Position numbers and translations under genes: made by a program. Under the pieces are notes generated by a model. That model was not told the origin of the DNA. It worked only from the letters and a program-made list of their open reading frames with translations, and made no database searches. Of a DNA stretch of 24,592 bases, positions 14,664 through 21,969 are shown piece by piece. Source of the DNA: Candidatus Woesearchaeota archaeon (lineage in GTDB: Archaea; Nanobdellota; Nanobdellia; Woesearchaeales; 21-14-0-10-32-9); the NCBI GenBank assembly GCA_003560545.1, contig PWLK01000075.1:1-24592 (forward strand), given 5' to 3'. How positions within the stretch are numbered: position 1 is the first letter of the stretch; the number at the start of each line of letters is the position of its first letter.

Positions 14664-16316
14664 ATGAAAAAAACTTTTTTGCCAGCCCTGTTCATGGCAT
14701 TGCTATGCGGGGTTGCAATAGGAGAAGAAATGCCTGTTAAAGATGTAAGCATATCAATAATACTCCCAGGGGAGATTAATGTTTCCGAGGAATACACAAG
14801 GATTTTCAGGCTTGTTAACCATAACAGCGTGACAGGGGAAGATGATGGGTTGCTTGTAAACGTAAAATTTAACATAACGCTTAACGGCACATTGGTAGAG
14901 ATGAGTTCTGTTAACAGGTCTCTTAACTCGTACACGGAAACAGGGATGGGCTCTGTTAATGTGAGCGAACCAGGAAATTATGAGTTATGCGCATCGATAA
15001 CAAGCCTTAACTACGAAGACACGAACCCTGGGAATGACAAGGCATGCCATTTCTTTCAGGCAGTAGGAATAGGGGAAGAAATGAAGATGCCTGGAAATGA
15101 AACAGGAAAAGAAAATAAGACAAGCCCTGTTAATGAAACAGAGGAAGTGTTTAACTTCTGTGAATGCACGACGAAGGTTGTAACGGACAAAGAACTTTAT
15201 TATAAAGGTGAAAGAATGCTTATTTCTTTCAACACGTGCAACGAAACGTTCAGCGAGTACCCTTACAAGCTCGAGTACTGGGTGGAAGACTTATTCGGAG
15301 AAATCATGAAACAAAAGCTTAACACAACTAACCCCTCCCAGAAGCAGTTCACGCCCAGGTTTGAAGGGCACGAAAAAGCATTCAAGGTAAAAGCAAGGTT
15401 CCCTGAATGCAACAACACAGCCTCCCCAGCAATAACTGTGTTCAGGGAAGAAGAAAGAGAAGCAAAAAAGCCTTTCCTGGCATTGAGCTTGCCTGAAAAA
15501 GCCGTGCCAGGAGAGGTTTTCTTCGTAGGCGTAGAAGGCTTTAAAGGGGATACAAGGAAGACCGTGCTTTCGTTATGGATTGAAAACAACGACGAACGAG
15601 TTTCAGAGGTTACAAAAACGTATATTTATGGATCTAATAAGGAGTTCTCTCAAAGCCTACCTTTGCTAATAGCAAGAAAAAACCTTGAGCCAGGCTTGTA
15701 CAACGTGGTTGCAGAAGGCCTTGACTTTGAAGAGAAAGAGCAGTTATACCTCGAAGTCATGGAAGAGGAAGAAGAAAGCAAGGAGACAGGTATCAATAGT
15801 TTTTACACGAGGAAGCAGAACTTTGACGGGTCGCTGAACGTATTCGTCACAACGAGCAACTCTGAAGGCTTGCTCTTAAAAGTGAAGTCCAGCAAAAACG
15901 TGTTCGAAAGTTATATGCCGAGGAGTAATTCGTTGTCAGCAAGCATGAACATAAGCAGTCCCACGGAGATACTCGTAGCAGAGCTTTACGACGAGGAAGA
16001 GATTATATCAACGGAAACCCTTGCGCTAAGCCTTTCCTACGAAGAGCCCGAGCCAATTGTTGAAGAAGTTGATGAAGAAAAAGAGGAAGCTGAAACATTC
16101 GAACAAGCAAAAGCAGAGGTTATTGTAACAAATGATACAGGCATAGAAGAAGCAACTCCGGAAGAAGAAGATGAGCCACGAAGCAGCAATGCAGAGGTTT
16201 TCGAAAGCAGGATAAGCGAGTACTGGCTGCTAATAATAGGCAGCGTATTCATAGTGGCCGCGCTATTCGGCAAAGACACGTACAAAGCAATTAAAAATAA
16301 AAAGTTTTTTAAGTAG
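14664..16316 (+). CDS. Secreted, membrane-anchored surface protein, N-glycosylation-rich
   Basis: This 550-residue protein has a signal peptide (MKKTFLPALFMALLCGVAIG, cleavage probably just after) and one C-terminal membrane segment (EYWLLIIGSVFIVAALFG, about 521-539) followed by a short lysine-rich tail. Nearly the whole chain therefore lies outside the cell. I count 13 N-X-S/T sequons, fitting archaeal N-glycosylation. The ectodomain has beta-rich regions; the first (VNVSEPGNYELCASI then DTNPGNDKAC) resembles a CARDB-type Ig fold. Cysteines are mostly paired. A Glu-rich stalk of about 60 residues (EEPEPIVEEVDEEKEE and following) precedes the anchor. No enzyme motif is seen. It is likely a cell-envelope or adhesion protein (inference). 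Confidence 0.75.
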   Translation: MKKTFLPALFMALLCGVAIGEEMPVKDVSISIILPGEINVSEEYTRIFRLVNHNSVTGEDDGLLVNVKFNITLNGTLVEMSSVNRSLNSYTETGMGSVNVSEPGNYELCASITSLNYEDTNPGNDKACHFFQAVGIGEEMKMPGNETGKENKTSPVNETEEVFNFCECTTKVVTDKELYYKGERMLISFNTCNETFSEYPYKLEYWVEDLFGEIMKQKLNTTNPSQKQFTPRFEGHEKAFKVKARFPECNNTASPAITVFREEEREAKKPFLALSLPEKAVPGEVFFVGVEGFKGDTRKTVLSLWIENNDERVSEVTKTYIYGSNKEFSQSLPLLIARKNLEPGLYNVVAEGLDFEEKEQLYLEVMEEEEESKETGINSFYTRKQNFDGSLNVFVTTSNSEGLLLKVKSSKNVFESYMPRSNSLSASMNISSPTEILVAELYDEEEIISTETLALSLSYEEPEPIVEEVDEEKEEAETFEQAKAEVIVTNDTGIEEATPEEEDEPRSSNAEVFESRISEYWLLIIGSVFIVAALFGKDTYKAIKNKKFFK

Positions 16317-16336
16317 CCGTCCGTTCTCGTAAAGCC

Positions 16337-16939
16337 ATGAAAAACAAGGAAATAAAAGAATACGTGGAAAAAGGATATTTGTACGTGAACGTCATAATAG
16401 AAATAGTCGGGAACCCCAAGGAACACATCGAAAAAGCCATGACCACCGTCACGGATGCCATCAAGAAAGAAAAAGGCATTGAATTCGTAAAAGAAGACAG
16501 GGGAAGCGCTGAAGACGCAGGGGAAGGCCTATGGGGTGTTTACTCTGAACTAGAACTCTTGCTTAAAGACCTTGACAACCTGTCATGGATAGCATTTAAC
16601 TTCATGCCCGCAAGCATCGAGCTTAAAGAACCCGCGAAAATAACGCTGAAAGACAAGCAATTCACCGACTTCATGGGAGACATACTATCACAGTTACACC
16701 AGATAAACATGAAACAAGTCCAGATGGACTCGGACAAAAAAGGACTTCTGAGAAACATAAATGCATTGATAAGAAACTCCGTGCTCCTCGCACTGGACTC
16801 TGAAAAAGTAGAAAAAAAGACTGCTGAAGGCATAGGAGAAAAAATAGGCGTGAAAGGAGAAGAGCTAAAACCTGTCCTGGAAGCAATGGCAAAAGAAGGC
16901 AGCATAACCCTGAACGGCGAAGAATACAGCAGGGCATGA
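16337..16939 (+). CDS. Hypothetical protein with possible ferredoxin-like N-terminus and winged-helix end
   Basis: The family is not recognised. This 200-residue protein has an N-terminal region (GYLYVNVIIEIVGNPKEHIEKAM ... GIEFVKED ... IAFNFMPASIEL) whose strand-helix-strand order resembles a ferredoxin-like or ACT-type fold. A central helical stretch follows (FTDFMGDILSQLHQINMKQVQ), then LLRNINALIRNSVLLAL. It ends with a winged-helix-like piece (TAEGIGEKIGVKGEELKPVLEAMAKEGSI). It is soluble and has no catalytic motif. A TATA-like TTTTTTAAGT at 16304-16313 gives a near-leaderless start. It lies 36 nt before the ScpB gene, which has its own TATA box. A role in chromosome organisation is a guess from position only. 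Confidence 0.7.
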   Translation: MKNKEIKEYVEKGYLYVNVIIEIVGNPKEHIEKAMTTVTDAIKKEKGIEFVKEDRGSAEDAGEGLWGVYSELELLLKDLDNLSWIAFNFMPASIELKEPAKITLKDKQFTDFMGDILSQLHQINMKQVQMDSDKKGLLRNINALIRNSVLLALDSEKVEKKTAEGIGEKIGVKGEELKPVLEAMAKEGSITLNGEEYSRA

Positions 16940-16941
16940 AA

Positions 16942-16953
16942 AAGTTTAAAAAC
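16942..16953 (+). promoter_or_regulatory. TATA box of scpB
   Basis: AAGTTTAAAAAC is centred about 28 nt before ATG 16976 in the 36-nt gap after the previous gene. Confidence 0.55.
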
Positions 16954-16975
16954 CGGGTTCTTATAACACTTTTCT

Positions 16976-17878
16976 ATGGACAACTGGAAGAAAGTAGAAT
17001 CACTGCTATTCGCGTCAGGAAAATACTTATCAGAGGAATACATTTCTAATGTAACCGAATTAAAAGGAAAGCAATTAAAGGAAGCCCTGAAAAAACTTGA
17101 GGAACACTATGAAGGCGCAGATACAAGCCTTAAAGTCTTCAGGGAAGGAGACCAGTGGAAGCTCAACGTAAAAGAAGAATACAGCGGGATAGTCAACAAG
17201 ATAATCGCGGAAACAGAACTGCCCAATTACGTCATGGCAACCCTTGCAGTAATAGCGTATAAAAGCCCTGTTTTGCAATCAGAAGTAATAGATATGAGAG
17301 GCAGCAACGCTTACGAGCACATAAAGATGCTTGAAGAAAAAGGTTTCATAAAAAAAGAAAAGCACGGCAGGACTTACAAGCTAAAGGTAAGCGATAAGTT
17401 CTTTGAGTACTTCGATGTAAAAAGCGAGGCAGACATACAAGAAGTCTTTAAGGATGTTAAGAAACCAGAAAAGCTTGGCGGGCTACAAGTGTACGACGCA
17501 TCAGAAGAAGATAACAATAATGAGTTCTCAGAAAAAATAACTGACAGGATGAAAAAAGTAGAGAAAAAAGAATCAGAAGAAGACGAGCACAAATCATTCT
17601 TGGAAGGATTTGAGGAAAAGATTAGCAAAGTAAAAGGCGACCTGGACGAAGCAGAAAAAGAGTTGCAAGGCATGAGACCAGGCCATGAAGCAAAGAGCTT
17701 ATTGGACGACGATGAAACAGAGGAAGAACCATTTCAAAGCGCGGAACCAGAAGAAAACCAGGTTGAAGAAAAAAAAGAGGAAGAACAAGAAAAGCCTGAG
17801 CGATCAACCGAAGACTTCATAAAAAAAATAAACAAAGACATAGACAGGATATCTGGAGAAGACAAAAAAGAAGACTAG
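16976..17878 (+). CDS. scpB: ScpB-like segregation and condensation protein with acidic C-terminal extension
   Basis: This 300-residue protein has two winged helices of the ScpB kind. The first is VESLLFASGKYLSEEYI with LKEALKKLEEHYEG. The second is NYVMATLAVIAYKSPVLQSEVIDMRG, then AYEHIKMLEEKGFIKKEKHGRTYKLKVSDKFFEYF, where IAYKSP and RG are the family hallmarks. ScpB dimers bind the ScpA kleisin of the SMC complex that organises and segregates chromosomes. Usual length is near 180-200 residues; here an extra ~125 residues of Glu/Lys-rich, coiled-coil-like and disordered sequence follow residue 175. ScpA and SMC are not in the window. The gene converges on the tRNA thiolase gene and the two TAG stops share the palindrome CTAG. 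Confidence 0.88.
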   Translation: MDNWKKVESLLFASGKYLSEEYISNVTELKGKQLKEALKKLEEHYEGADTSLKVFREGDQWKLNVKEEYSGIVNKIIAETELPNYVMATLAVIAYKSPVLQSEVIDMRGSNAYEHIKMLEEKGFIKKEKHGRTYKLKVSDKFFEYFDVKSEADIQEVFKDVKKPEKLGGLQVYDASEEDNNNEFSEKITDRMKKVEKKESEEDEHKSFLEGFEEKISKVKGDLDEAEKELQGMRPGHEAKSLLDDDETEEEPFQSAEPEENQVEEKKEEEQEKPERSTEDFIKKINKDIDRISGEDKKED

Positions 17879-18741
17879 GCCTGGGAAACAACGCTTTCTT
17901 TTATCCTGCAAGCCTTACACTCATAACCCGAAGCCGGAAACCCGCAACGCGAGCACAGCGAAACAGCTTTGGGCTGGGAAACATGCTTTATTGACAAGTA
18001 CTTCCTAAGAATTCTTTCTTTCGTTCCAGGATGCCTTGATTCGTACTCGTTCAAAGCGTCACGTACTTTAGACCTATAGGAAAGCCTTGCAAAAGGGCAT
18101 TCCGTGTATGAAACATTAATATTTTTAATGAAAGAATACACCATTATCTCTTTTTCCCTTAAGAAGTAGAAAGGCTTTATCTTCTGCGTAAAACCCTTTA
18201 CCTTGTTAGTCTTAGGGCCTTGCCTGTAAAAAATTTTTTTCTGCGCCTTTAACAAGTTCATCAAGACAGCCTGGCTTTCATCATCCATGTTATGCCCTGT
18301 TGCTATCTTATCATAGCCCTCGCTGTACTTGTTCAGAACGTGCCTTCTGAGAGTGCCACACGTATTACAAGCAGGGCTTCCAGGCTTAACCATCTTGTCA
18401 AGCCTCTTCCCGGTTTCCTCTTCGTAGCTGTGTATTCTTAATAAGATTTTGTTATCATCACAAAATTTTTTGAGGAAAGAAAGAGTGTGGTCCCTGTACC
18501 CGTGTATGCCTTCGTTTACAGCTAAGGCTTCAACTTCATAACCAAATTTTTTGAGCAGGTACAAAAGGGTTACCGAGTCCTTGCCTCCTGAAGCCGCGAC
18601 GCATACCTTATCATTTTTTTCAAGCAAGCCAAACTCTTCTATGGTCCGTTTTACTTTCTCTTCAAAGTACTCTGTGAAATGGCTTTTGCATAAAGAAGGC
18701 ATTTCTATTATCGCTGTATCATAGCATTTTTTGCATTTCAT
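17875..18741 (-). CDS. tRNA 2-thiolation enzyme, TtuA/NcsA (Ctu1/Ncs6) family
   Basis: This 288-residue PP-loop ATPase has SGGKDS at 51-56. The N-terminal zinc finger is C3-C6-C18-H21 and a C-terminal finger is C263-C266-C275-C278. Three cysteines, C125 and C128 (PACNTCG) and C215 (TECPF), occupy the [4Fe-4S] ligand positions known from TtuA. The family adenylates uridine in tRNA (U54 for TtuA, wobble U34 for Ncs6/NcsA) and inserts sulfur. TGHNMDDE is the conserved second ATP-binding segment. The start follows 2 nt after the stop of a ubiquitin-like sulfur-carrier gene, whose product should supply the thiocarboxylate. Which tRNA position is thiolated cannot be decided from sequence by eye. 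Confidence 0.93.
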   Translation of the reverse strand: MKCKKCYDTAIIEMPSLCKSHFTEYFEEKVKRTIEEFGLLEKNDKVCVAASGGKDSVTLLYLLKKFGYEVEALAVNEGIHGYRDHTLSFLKKFCDDNKILLRIHSYEEETGKRLDKMVKPGSPACNTCGTLRRHVLNKYSEGYDKIATGHNMDDESQAVLMNLLKAQKKIFYRQGPKTNKVKGFTQKIKPFYFLREKEIMVYSFIKNINVSYTECPFARLSYRSKVRDALNEYESRHPGTKERILRKYLSIKHVSQPKAVSLCSRCGFPASGYECKACRIKESVVSQA

Positions 18742-18743
18742 TT

Positions 18744-18938
18744 TTATCCGCCGCTTATAACGCTTAGAACTCTTACTGAATCCCCCTCTCTGACTTCCTG
18801 GTCAAGGGTTATGATTTCGTTGTTTCTTGTTATAATGACTTCTTCTGAGTTAATCCCCACTTCTTTTAGCAGGTTTTCAGCGGTGCCGTTAAAGCTCAGC
18901 GTTTTCTTCTCCCCTGTTCTTTCAATGAATAATTCCAT
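18744..18938 (-). CDS. Ubiquitin-like sulfur carrier (TtuB/SAMP2/ThiS-like)
   Basis: This 64-residue beta-grasp protein ends in VLSVISGG. The exposed GG is the activated terminus of ThiS, MoaD, TtuB and archaeal SAMPs. The FNGTAENLLKEVGINSEEVIITRNNEIITLDQ stretch fits the beta-grasp order with the TADD-like helix start. Upstream E1-type activation is needed and the enzyme is not in the window. The neighbouring TtuA/NcsA-type thiolase makes tRNA sulfur delivery the likely main role. Protein conjugation, as shown for SAMP2 in haloarchaea, is possible. A TATA box at 18959-18970 predicts a leaderless two-gene transcript. Confidence 0.88.
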   Translation of the reverse strand: MELFIERTGEKKTLSFNGTAENLLKEVGINSEEVIITRNNEIITLDQEVREGDSVRVLSVISGG

Positions 18939-18958
18939 GGATGGAGGGTAGTAAGGAG

Positions 18959-18970
18959 GGATTTATAACC
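18959..18970 (-). promoter_or_regulatory. TATA box of sulfur carrier-thiolase operon
   Basis: GGTTATAAATCC on the minus strand is centred 26 nt before ATG 18938. It diverges from the DHH promoter about 20 nt away in the same 81-nt gap. Confidence 0.65.
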
Positions 18971-18988
18971 ATTTTCTTAATGCAAAAC

Positions 18989-19000
18989 CCTTATAAAAAG
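18989..19000 (+). promoter_or_regulatory. TATA box of DHH-HAD operon
   Basis: CCTTATAAAAAG is centred 26 nt before ATG 19020. The spacing predicts a leaderless transcript. Confidence 0.65.
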
Positions 19001-19019
19001 AAAGCTTTTCTGGAAGTGT

Positions 19020-20054
19020 ATGGACGAGGCATTATTAAATGAAACTAAGGCTTTCAGGGAGGAATTCAGGTCTGAAGCGCTGAAAGCAGAAAAAATATTC
19101 GTCGTGTGCCACATAGGCCCGGATGATGACGCTATAGGGTCGTTGCTCGCATCTTATTTTTATCTCACAGAAAAACTAGGGATTGAAGAGAGCAGGGTTA
19201 AAGCCCTGTGCACGGGGAAGCGAATTGAAAGGTATTCTGTCTTTGAAGGATATGATAAGGTTGAATTCGTAAGAGACATAGCAAAGCACGTGGAGAAAGG
19301 GTTTGTCTTGTTCCTTGACGGATCCCTATGGAAAAGGTTTTCCGGAGAGGAAAAACAAGGGTTAGGGTTCAGCGCGTGCATAGACCACCATGAAACGGAA
19401 GGAGAAGAGCATGATTTAAGTATTATAAAGCCAGGCTTCAGTTCTACGGCGGAGCTTGTTTACCATGTTTTTTTCAGGGAGGAAGAAAACATAAGCAAAA
19501 AAGTATGCGAGGCATTGCTTCTGGGTATACTAGGAGATACAGGTAATTTCAGCTATGTAAGCAGGCATAATAAAAGCGTTTTAAGGGTTGCTGAAACGCT
19601 TATCGAAAAAGGGGATATTCACATTCAGGAATTCGAAGCAAAATACAATTTTGTGATGGAAGAATCTTTCAGGCTTTTCAGGAAGCTTGTTGCTAATTCA
19701 AGAATTGAGAATAAAGGGAACTGGCCGAGGCTGATGTACTCATACGTAGATGATGCTAAAGAAGACTTTGATGTTGTTAAGGAAGCCGCTCAGATGTTTA
19801 TAAGGTATACCAGGAAAATTAAAGGGGTTCATTGGGGGTTCGTGGTGACGCCGAGGAACAGCCATTGCAGCGTATCATTAAGGGCGCTTCCTGGAAGCGT
19901 TAACGTGCGGAAGGTGGCTGAGGAGTTCAGCGGAGGCGGCCACGACCTTGCAGCGGGCTGCGGTTTTGATGACGTTTCCTGCTCTGAAGCAAAGGACTTG
20001 CTTTTGAAATGGCTGGAGGATACTGGTTATGAAGGTTATAGGCATAGATCTTGA
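19020..20054 (+). CDS. DHH/DHHA1 phosphoesterase (NrnA-like)
   Basis: This 344-residue protein has the DHH motifs in order. These are HIGPDDDAIGS (His31, Asp35, Asp37), the acidic FLDGSLW with Asp100, the signature IDHHET (Asp122, His123, His124) and LGDTGNF with Asp173. The DHHA1 substrate-binding domain ends with FSGGGHDLAAGC (GGGH 305-308). This layout matches NrnA-type enzymes, which degrade very short oligoribonucleotides and, in some species, dephosphorylate pAp; in archaea related proteins act as exonucleases on RNA or DNA. No extra domain is present. The 3' end overlaps the HAD nucleotidase gene by 26 nt, so the pair may degrade and then dephosphorylate nucleotides in series (inference). 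Confidence 0.88.
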   Translation: MDEALLNETKAFREEFRSEALKAEKIFVVCHIGPDDDAIGSLLASYFYLTEKLGIEESRVKALCTGKRIERYSVFEGYDKVEFVRDIAKHVEKGFVLFLDGSLWKRFSGEEKQGLGFSACIDHHETEGEEHDLSIIKPGFSSTAELVYHVFFREEENISKKVCEALLLGILGDTGNFSYVSRHNKSVLRVAETLIEKGDIHIQEFEAKYNFVMEESFRLFRKLVANSRIENKGNWPRLMYSYVDDAKEDFDVVKEAAQMFIRYTRKIKGVHWGFVVTPRNSHCSVSLRALPGSVNVRKVAEEFSGGGHDLAAGCGFDDVSCSEAKDLLLKWLEDTGYEGYRHRS

Positions 20055-20619
20055 CGAGGTATTAGCGGAGTTCGTGGAAGGAATAACCATTTTTCACAAC
20101 GAGAGATATGGGACGAGCCTTTCAAAGAAAGATTATTTTTCGTATGATTTCTGGGAAGTATGGAATTGTTCCAAGGAAGATGCTGTTAAGAGAGTTCACG
20201 GGTTTCACAAGACGGATTTGTTCAAAAAACTGAGAGTGTGCGACGGGGCAAGGGAAGGTATTAGGGATCTCAAAGAAAAAGGTTTTAAGTTGTACATTAT
20301 AACTTCGAGGCAGAAAGCGGTTGAAAAAGATACGAGGGAGTGGCTTGAAAATAATTTCCCCGGCGTGTTTGAAGATGTCTTGTTTTCAAACAATTTTTCT
20401 CTGGAAAACGAAAATCCTCTGAAAAAATCTGTGTTGTGCCAAAAGGTAGGCGCACAATTACTTGTTGAGGACCAGTTGGGTTATGCAAGGGATTGCGCTG
20501 AAAACGGAGTAAATGTTGTGTTGTTGGATAAGCCGTGGAACAAAGGCGAACTGCCAAGTAATATTATCAGGGTTTTTTCCTGGAAAGAAGTAATGCAGCA
20601 CGCAGTTAAGCCATTATAA
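20029..20619 (+). CDS. HAD-family nucleotidase (5'(3')-deoxyribonucleotidase-like, NT5C)
   Basis: This 196-residue HAD phosphatase has the nucleophile motif GIDLDEVLAEF (Asp7, Asp9), motif II LYIITSRQ, a lysine in the NPLKKSVLC region and motif IV LLVEDQLGYA. The FHNERYGTSLSKKDYFSYDFWEV cap region follows the pattern of the NT5C family, which removes phosphate from deoxy- or ribonucleoside monophosphates. The specific nucleotide cannot be read. The ATG at 20029 lies 26 nt inside the DHH gene in another frame; no later start would keep motif I, so the overlap is real. Translation is therefore coupled to the DHH gene. Confidence 0.85.
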   Translation: MKVIGIDLDEVLAEFVEGITIFHNERYGTSLSKKDYFSYDFWEVWNCSKEDAVKRVHGFHKTDLFKKLRVCDGAREGIRDLKEKGFKLYIITSRQKAVEKDTREWLENNFPGVFEDVLFSNNFSLENENPLKKSVLCQKVGAQLLVEDQLGYARDCAENGVNVVLLDKPWNKGELPSNIIRVFSWKEVMQHAVKPL

Positions 20620-20635
20620 ATTATTTTCTATAAAA

Positions 20636-20648
20636 CTTAAAATATTTG
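20636..20648 (+). promoter_or_regulatory. TATA box of the small hypothetical gene at 20665
   Basis: CTTAAAATATTTG is centred about 25 nt before ATG 20665. The 45-nt gap thus holds a separate promoter. Confidence 0.5.
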
Positions 20649-20664
20649 AAAGTATCCCTTCCTA

Positions 20665-21045
20665 ATGGATGCAGATAGAGTAGAACGGAAAGTGTCATTC
20701 CTCGAATACAAAGTTAAAAAGCTGGTGGATGAGTATAATCCTATCCCTGGAAGTTCTTTTAATCATTTAACAGGAAATATTTTGTTCTCTTTGCGCGGCA
20801 GGGCGAATATGATGCAAAAACAACCTGGAAATGAGAATAAAGGATTCTTAAAAATATTTTTAGAAGATTATAAAACTCTTCGTAACTACCTTGATTTCTT
20901 AGAAAAAAATAGTGAGTACAGAGATGGTGAAATGAATAGTGAAAAAGGATACTTGGGGCTCAAGGGGGTGTCTCCTGAAATGATAGAAAAATTACATTCT
21001 CAGCCAAGAGAGTACGTTAAAAAATCATTGGAATTTCTCCTCTGA
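20665..21045 (+). CDS. Hypothetical helical protein
   Basis: This 126-residue protein is of unrecognised family. It is predicted to be mainly helical (VERKVSFLEYKVKKLVDEY at the start, GFLKIFLEDYKTLRNYLDFLEKN in the middle). A loop with Pro and Gly follows (KGYLGLKGVSPEMIEKL), then a final helix PREYVKKSLEFLL. No membrane segment, cysteine pair or catalytic motif is visible. Codon choice is more A/T-balanced than in the flanking genes. It has its own TATA box, and the next gene also has one, so it is probably monocistronic. Existence is supported by the start spacing and an uninterrupted frame; function is unknown. Confidence 0.65.
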   Translation: MDADRVERKVSFLEYKVKKLVDEYNPIPGSSFNHLTGNILFSLRGRANMMQKQPGNENKGFLKIFLEDYKTLRNYLDFLEKNSEYRDGEMNSEKGYLGLKGVSPEMIEKLHSQPREYVKKSLEFLL

Positions 21046-21056
21046 ACAAATTTAGA

Positions 21057-21069
21057 AAAGTATATAAAT
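21057..21069 (+). promoter_or_regulatory. TATA box of SpoIIM-family gene
   Basis: AAAGTATATAAAT is centred about 28 nt before ATG 21092. The in-frame ATG at 21068 lies inside the TATA element and so cannot be the start of this transcript. Confidence 0.65.
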
Positions 21070-21091
21070 GCCTTTCCTGAGTTCTTGGTTC

Positions 21092-21967
21092 ATGGTTTTA
21101 GAATCGTTGTTGACACCTGCTAAGGCCGAGCAGAAGAGGTACTTGATGCTGGGCTTTGGCTTCATTGCAAGCCTCGTAGCTGGATTGGTTACTTACGCTA
21201 TCTTTATGGGTACTAACCTGGAGGTTTATGCTAGTGTAGCCGTGGTTTTCTTTACAGCGCTGGCATGCGTTCCGTTAATGTATAATATTATTAAGTACGA
21301 GGAAGAAAAAGATTTGCAGGATATGAAAGAAACCTTGTTGCTCAAAGAGCATGGGAAGGCTTTGGCTGCTTTCATGTTTATGTTCGTAGGAATTACTCTT
21401 GGGATGACCTTGCTTTTTGTTACGCTTCCCTGGGATGCTGTGAGCAACTTTTTTGCTTCTCAGATTGACACTTTGAATATAATCAGGGGCGGCGCAGGCG
21501 CTACAGGGATGGTTACTGCGGAGCAGGTTGAATTGTTCGGAAGAATTTTTTTTAACAACGTCATGGTATTGGTTATTGCAATCCTGTTTTCATTTGTTTA
21601 CGGCGCAGGAGCTATTTTTGTCTTGACTTGGAACGCGAGTGTTATCGCGGCAGCCATAGGGACTTTTATCAGGAGTAATCTTGCTGCTTACTCTGAATTA
21701 GTAGGGCTTCAGGCTGTTGCAAAGCACTTCCATATTATCAGCGTTGGGTTGATGAAGTACGCGATCCATGGGATTCCTGAAATCCTTGCTTATTTCACAG
21801 GTGCTTTGGCCGGCGGGATTATAAGCGTGGCTGTTATAAGGCATGATTTTGGGACTGCTAAGTTCGAGCATATTATATTGGATAGCGCGGACTTATTGCT
21901 GATAAGCCTGGGGTTGTTGTTTGTTGCGGCTTTCTTAGAAGTATGGGTTACGCCTGTTTTCTTTTAG
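21092..21967 (+). CDS. SpoIIM (stage II sporulation protein M, DUF95) family membrane protein
   Basis: This 291-residue protein has five or six membrane segments. The family signature is in the last third: YGAGAIFVLTWNASVIAAAIG, then HGIPEILAYFTGALAGGIISVAVIRH, where the HG(I/L)PEI motif is typical of SpoIIM proteins. Bacterial SpoIIM helps peptidoglycan remodelling in sporulation, but archaeal members are widespread and their role is unknown. A cytoplasmic charged loop, KYEEEKDLQDMKETLLLKEH, lies between segments 2 and 3. The start at 21092 is set by the TATA box; the longer reading from 21068 would add eight residues. It converges on the RPA-like gene with two bases between the stops. Confidence 0.87.
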   Translation: MVLESLLTPAKAEQKRYLMLGFGFIASLVAGLVTYAIFMGTNLEVYASVAVVFFTALACVPLMYNIIKYEEEKDLQDMKETLLLKEHGKALAAFMFMFVGITLGMTLLFVTLPWDAVSNFFASQIDTLNIIRGGAGATGMVTAEQVELFGRIFFNNVMVLVIAILFSFVYGAGAIFVLTWNASVIAAAIGTFIRSNLAAYSELVGLQAVAKHFHIISVGLMKYAIHGIPEILAYFTGALAGGIISVAVIRHDFGTAKFEHIILDSADLLLISLGLLFVAAFLEVWVTPVFF

Positions 21968-21969
21968 TT

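Noticed and set aside
21068..21091. ATG 21068 as start of the SpoIIM-family gene
   Set aside because: It overlaps the TATA element that sets the transcript start near 21092.
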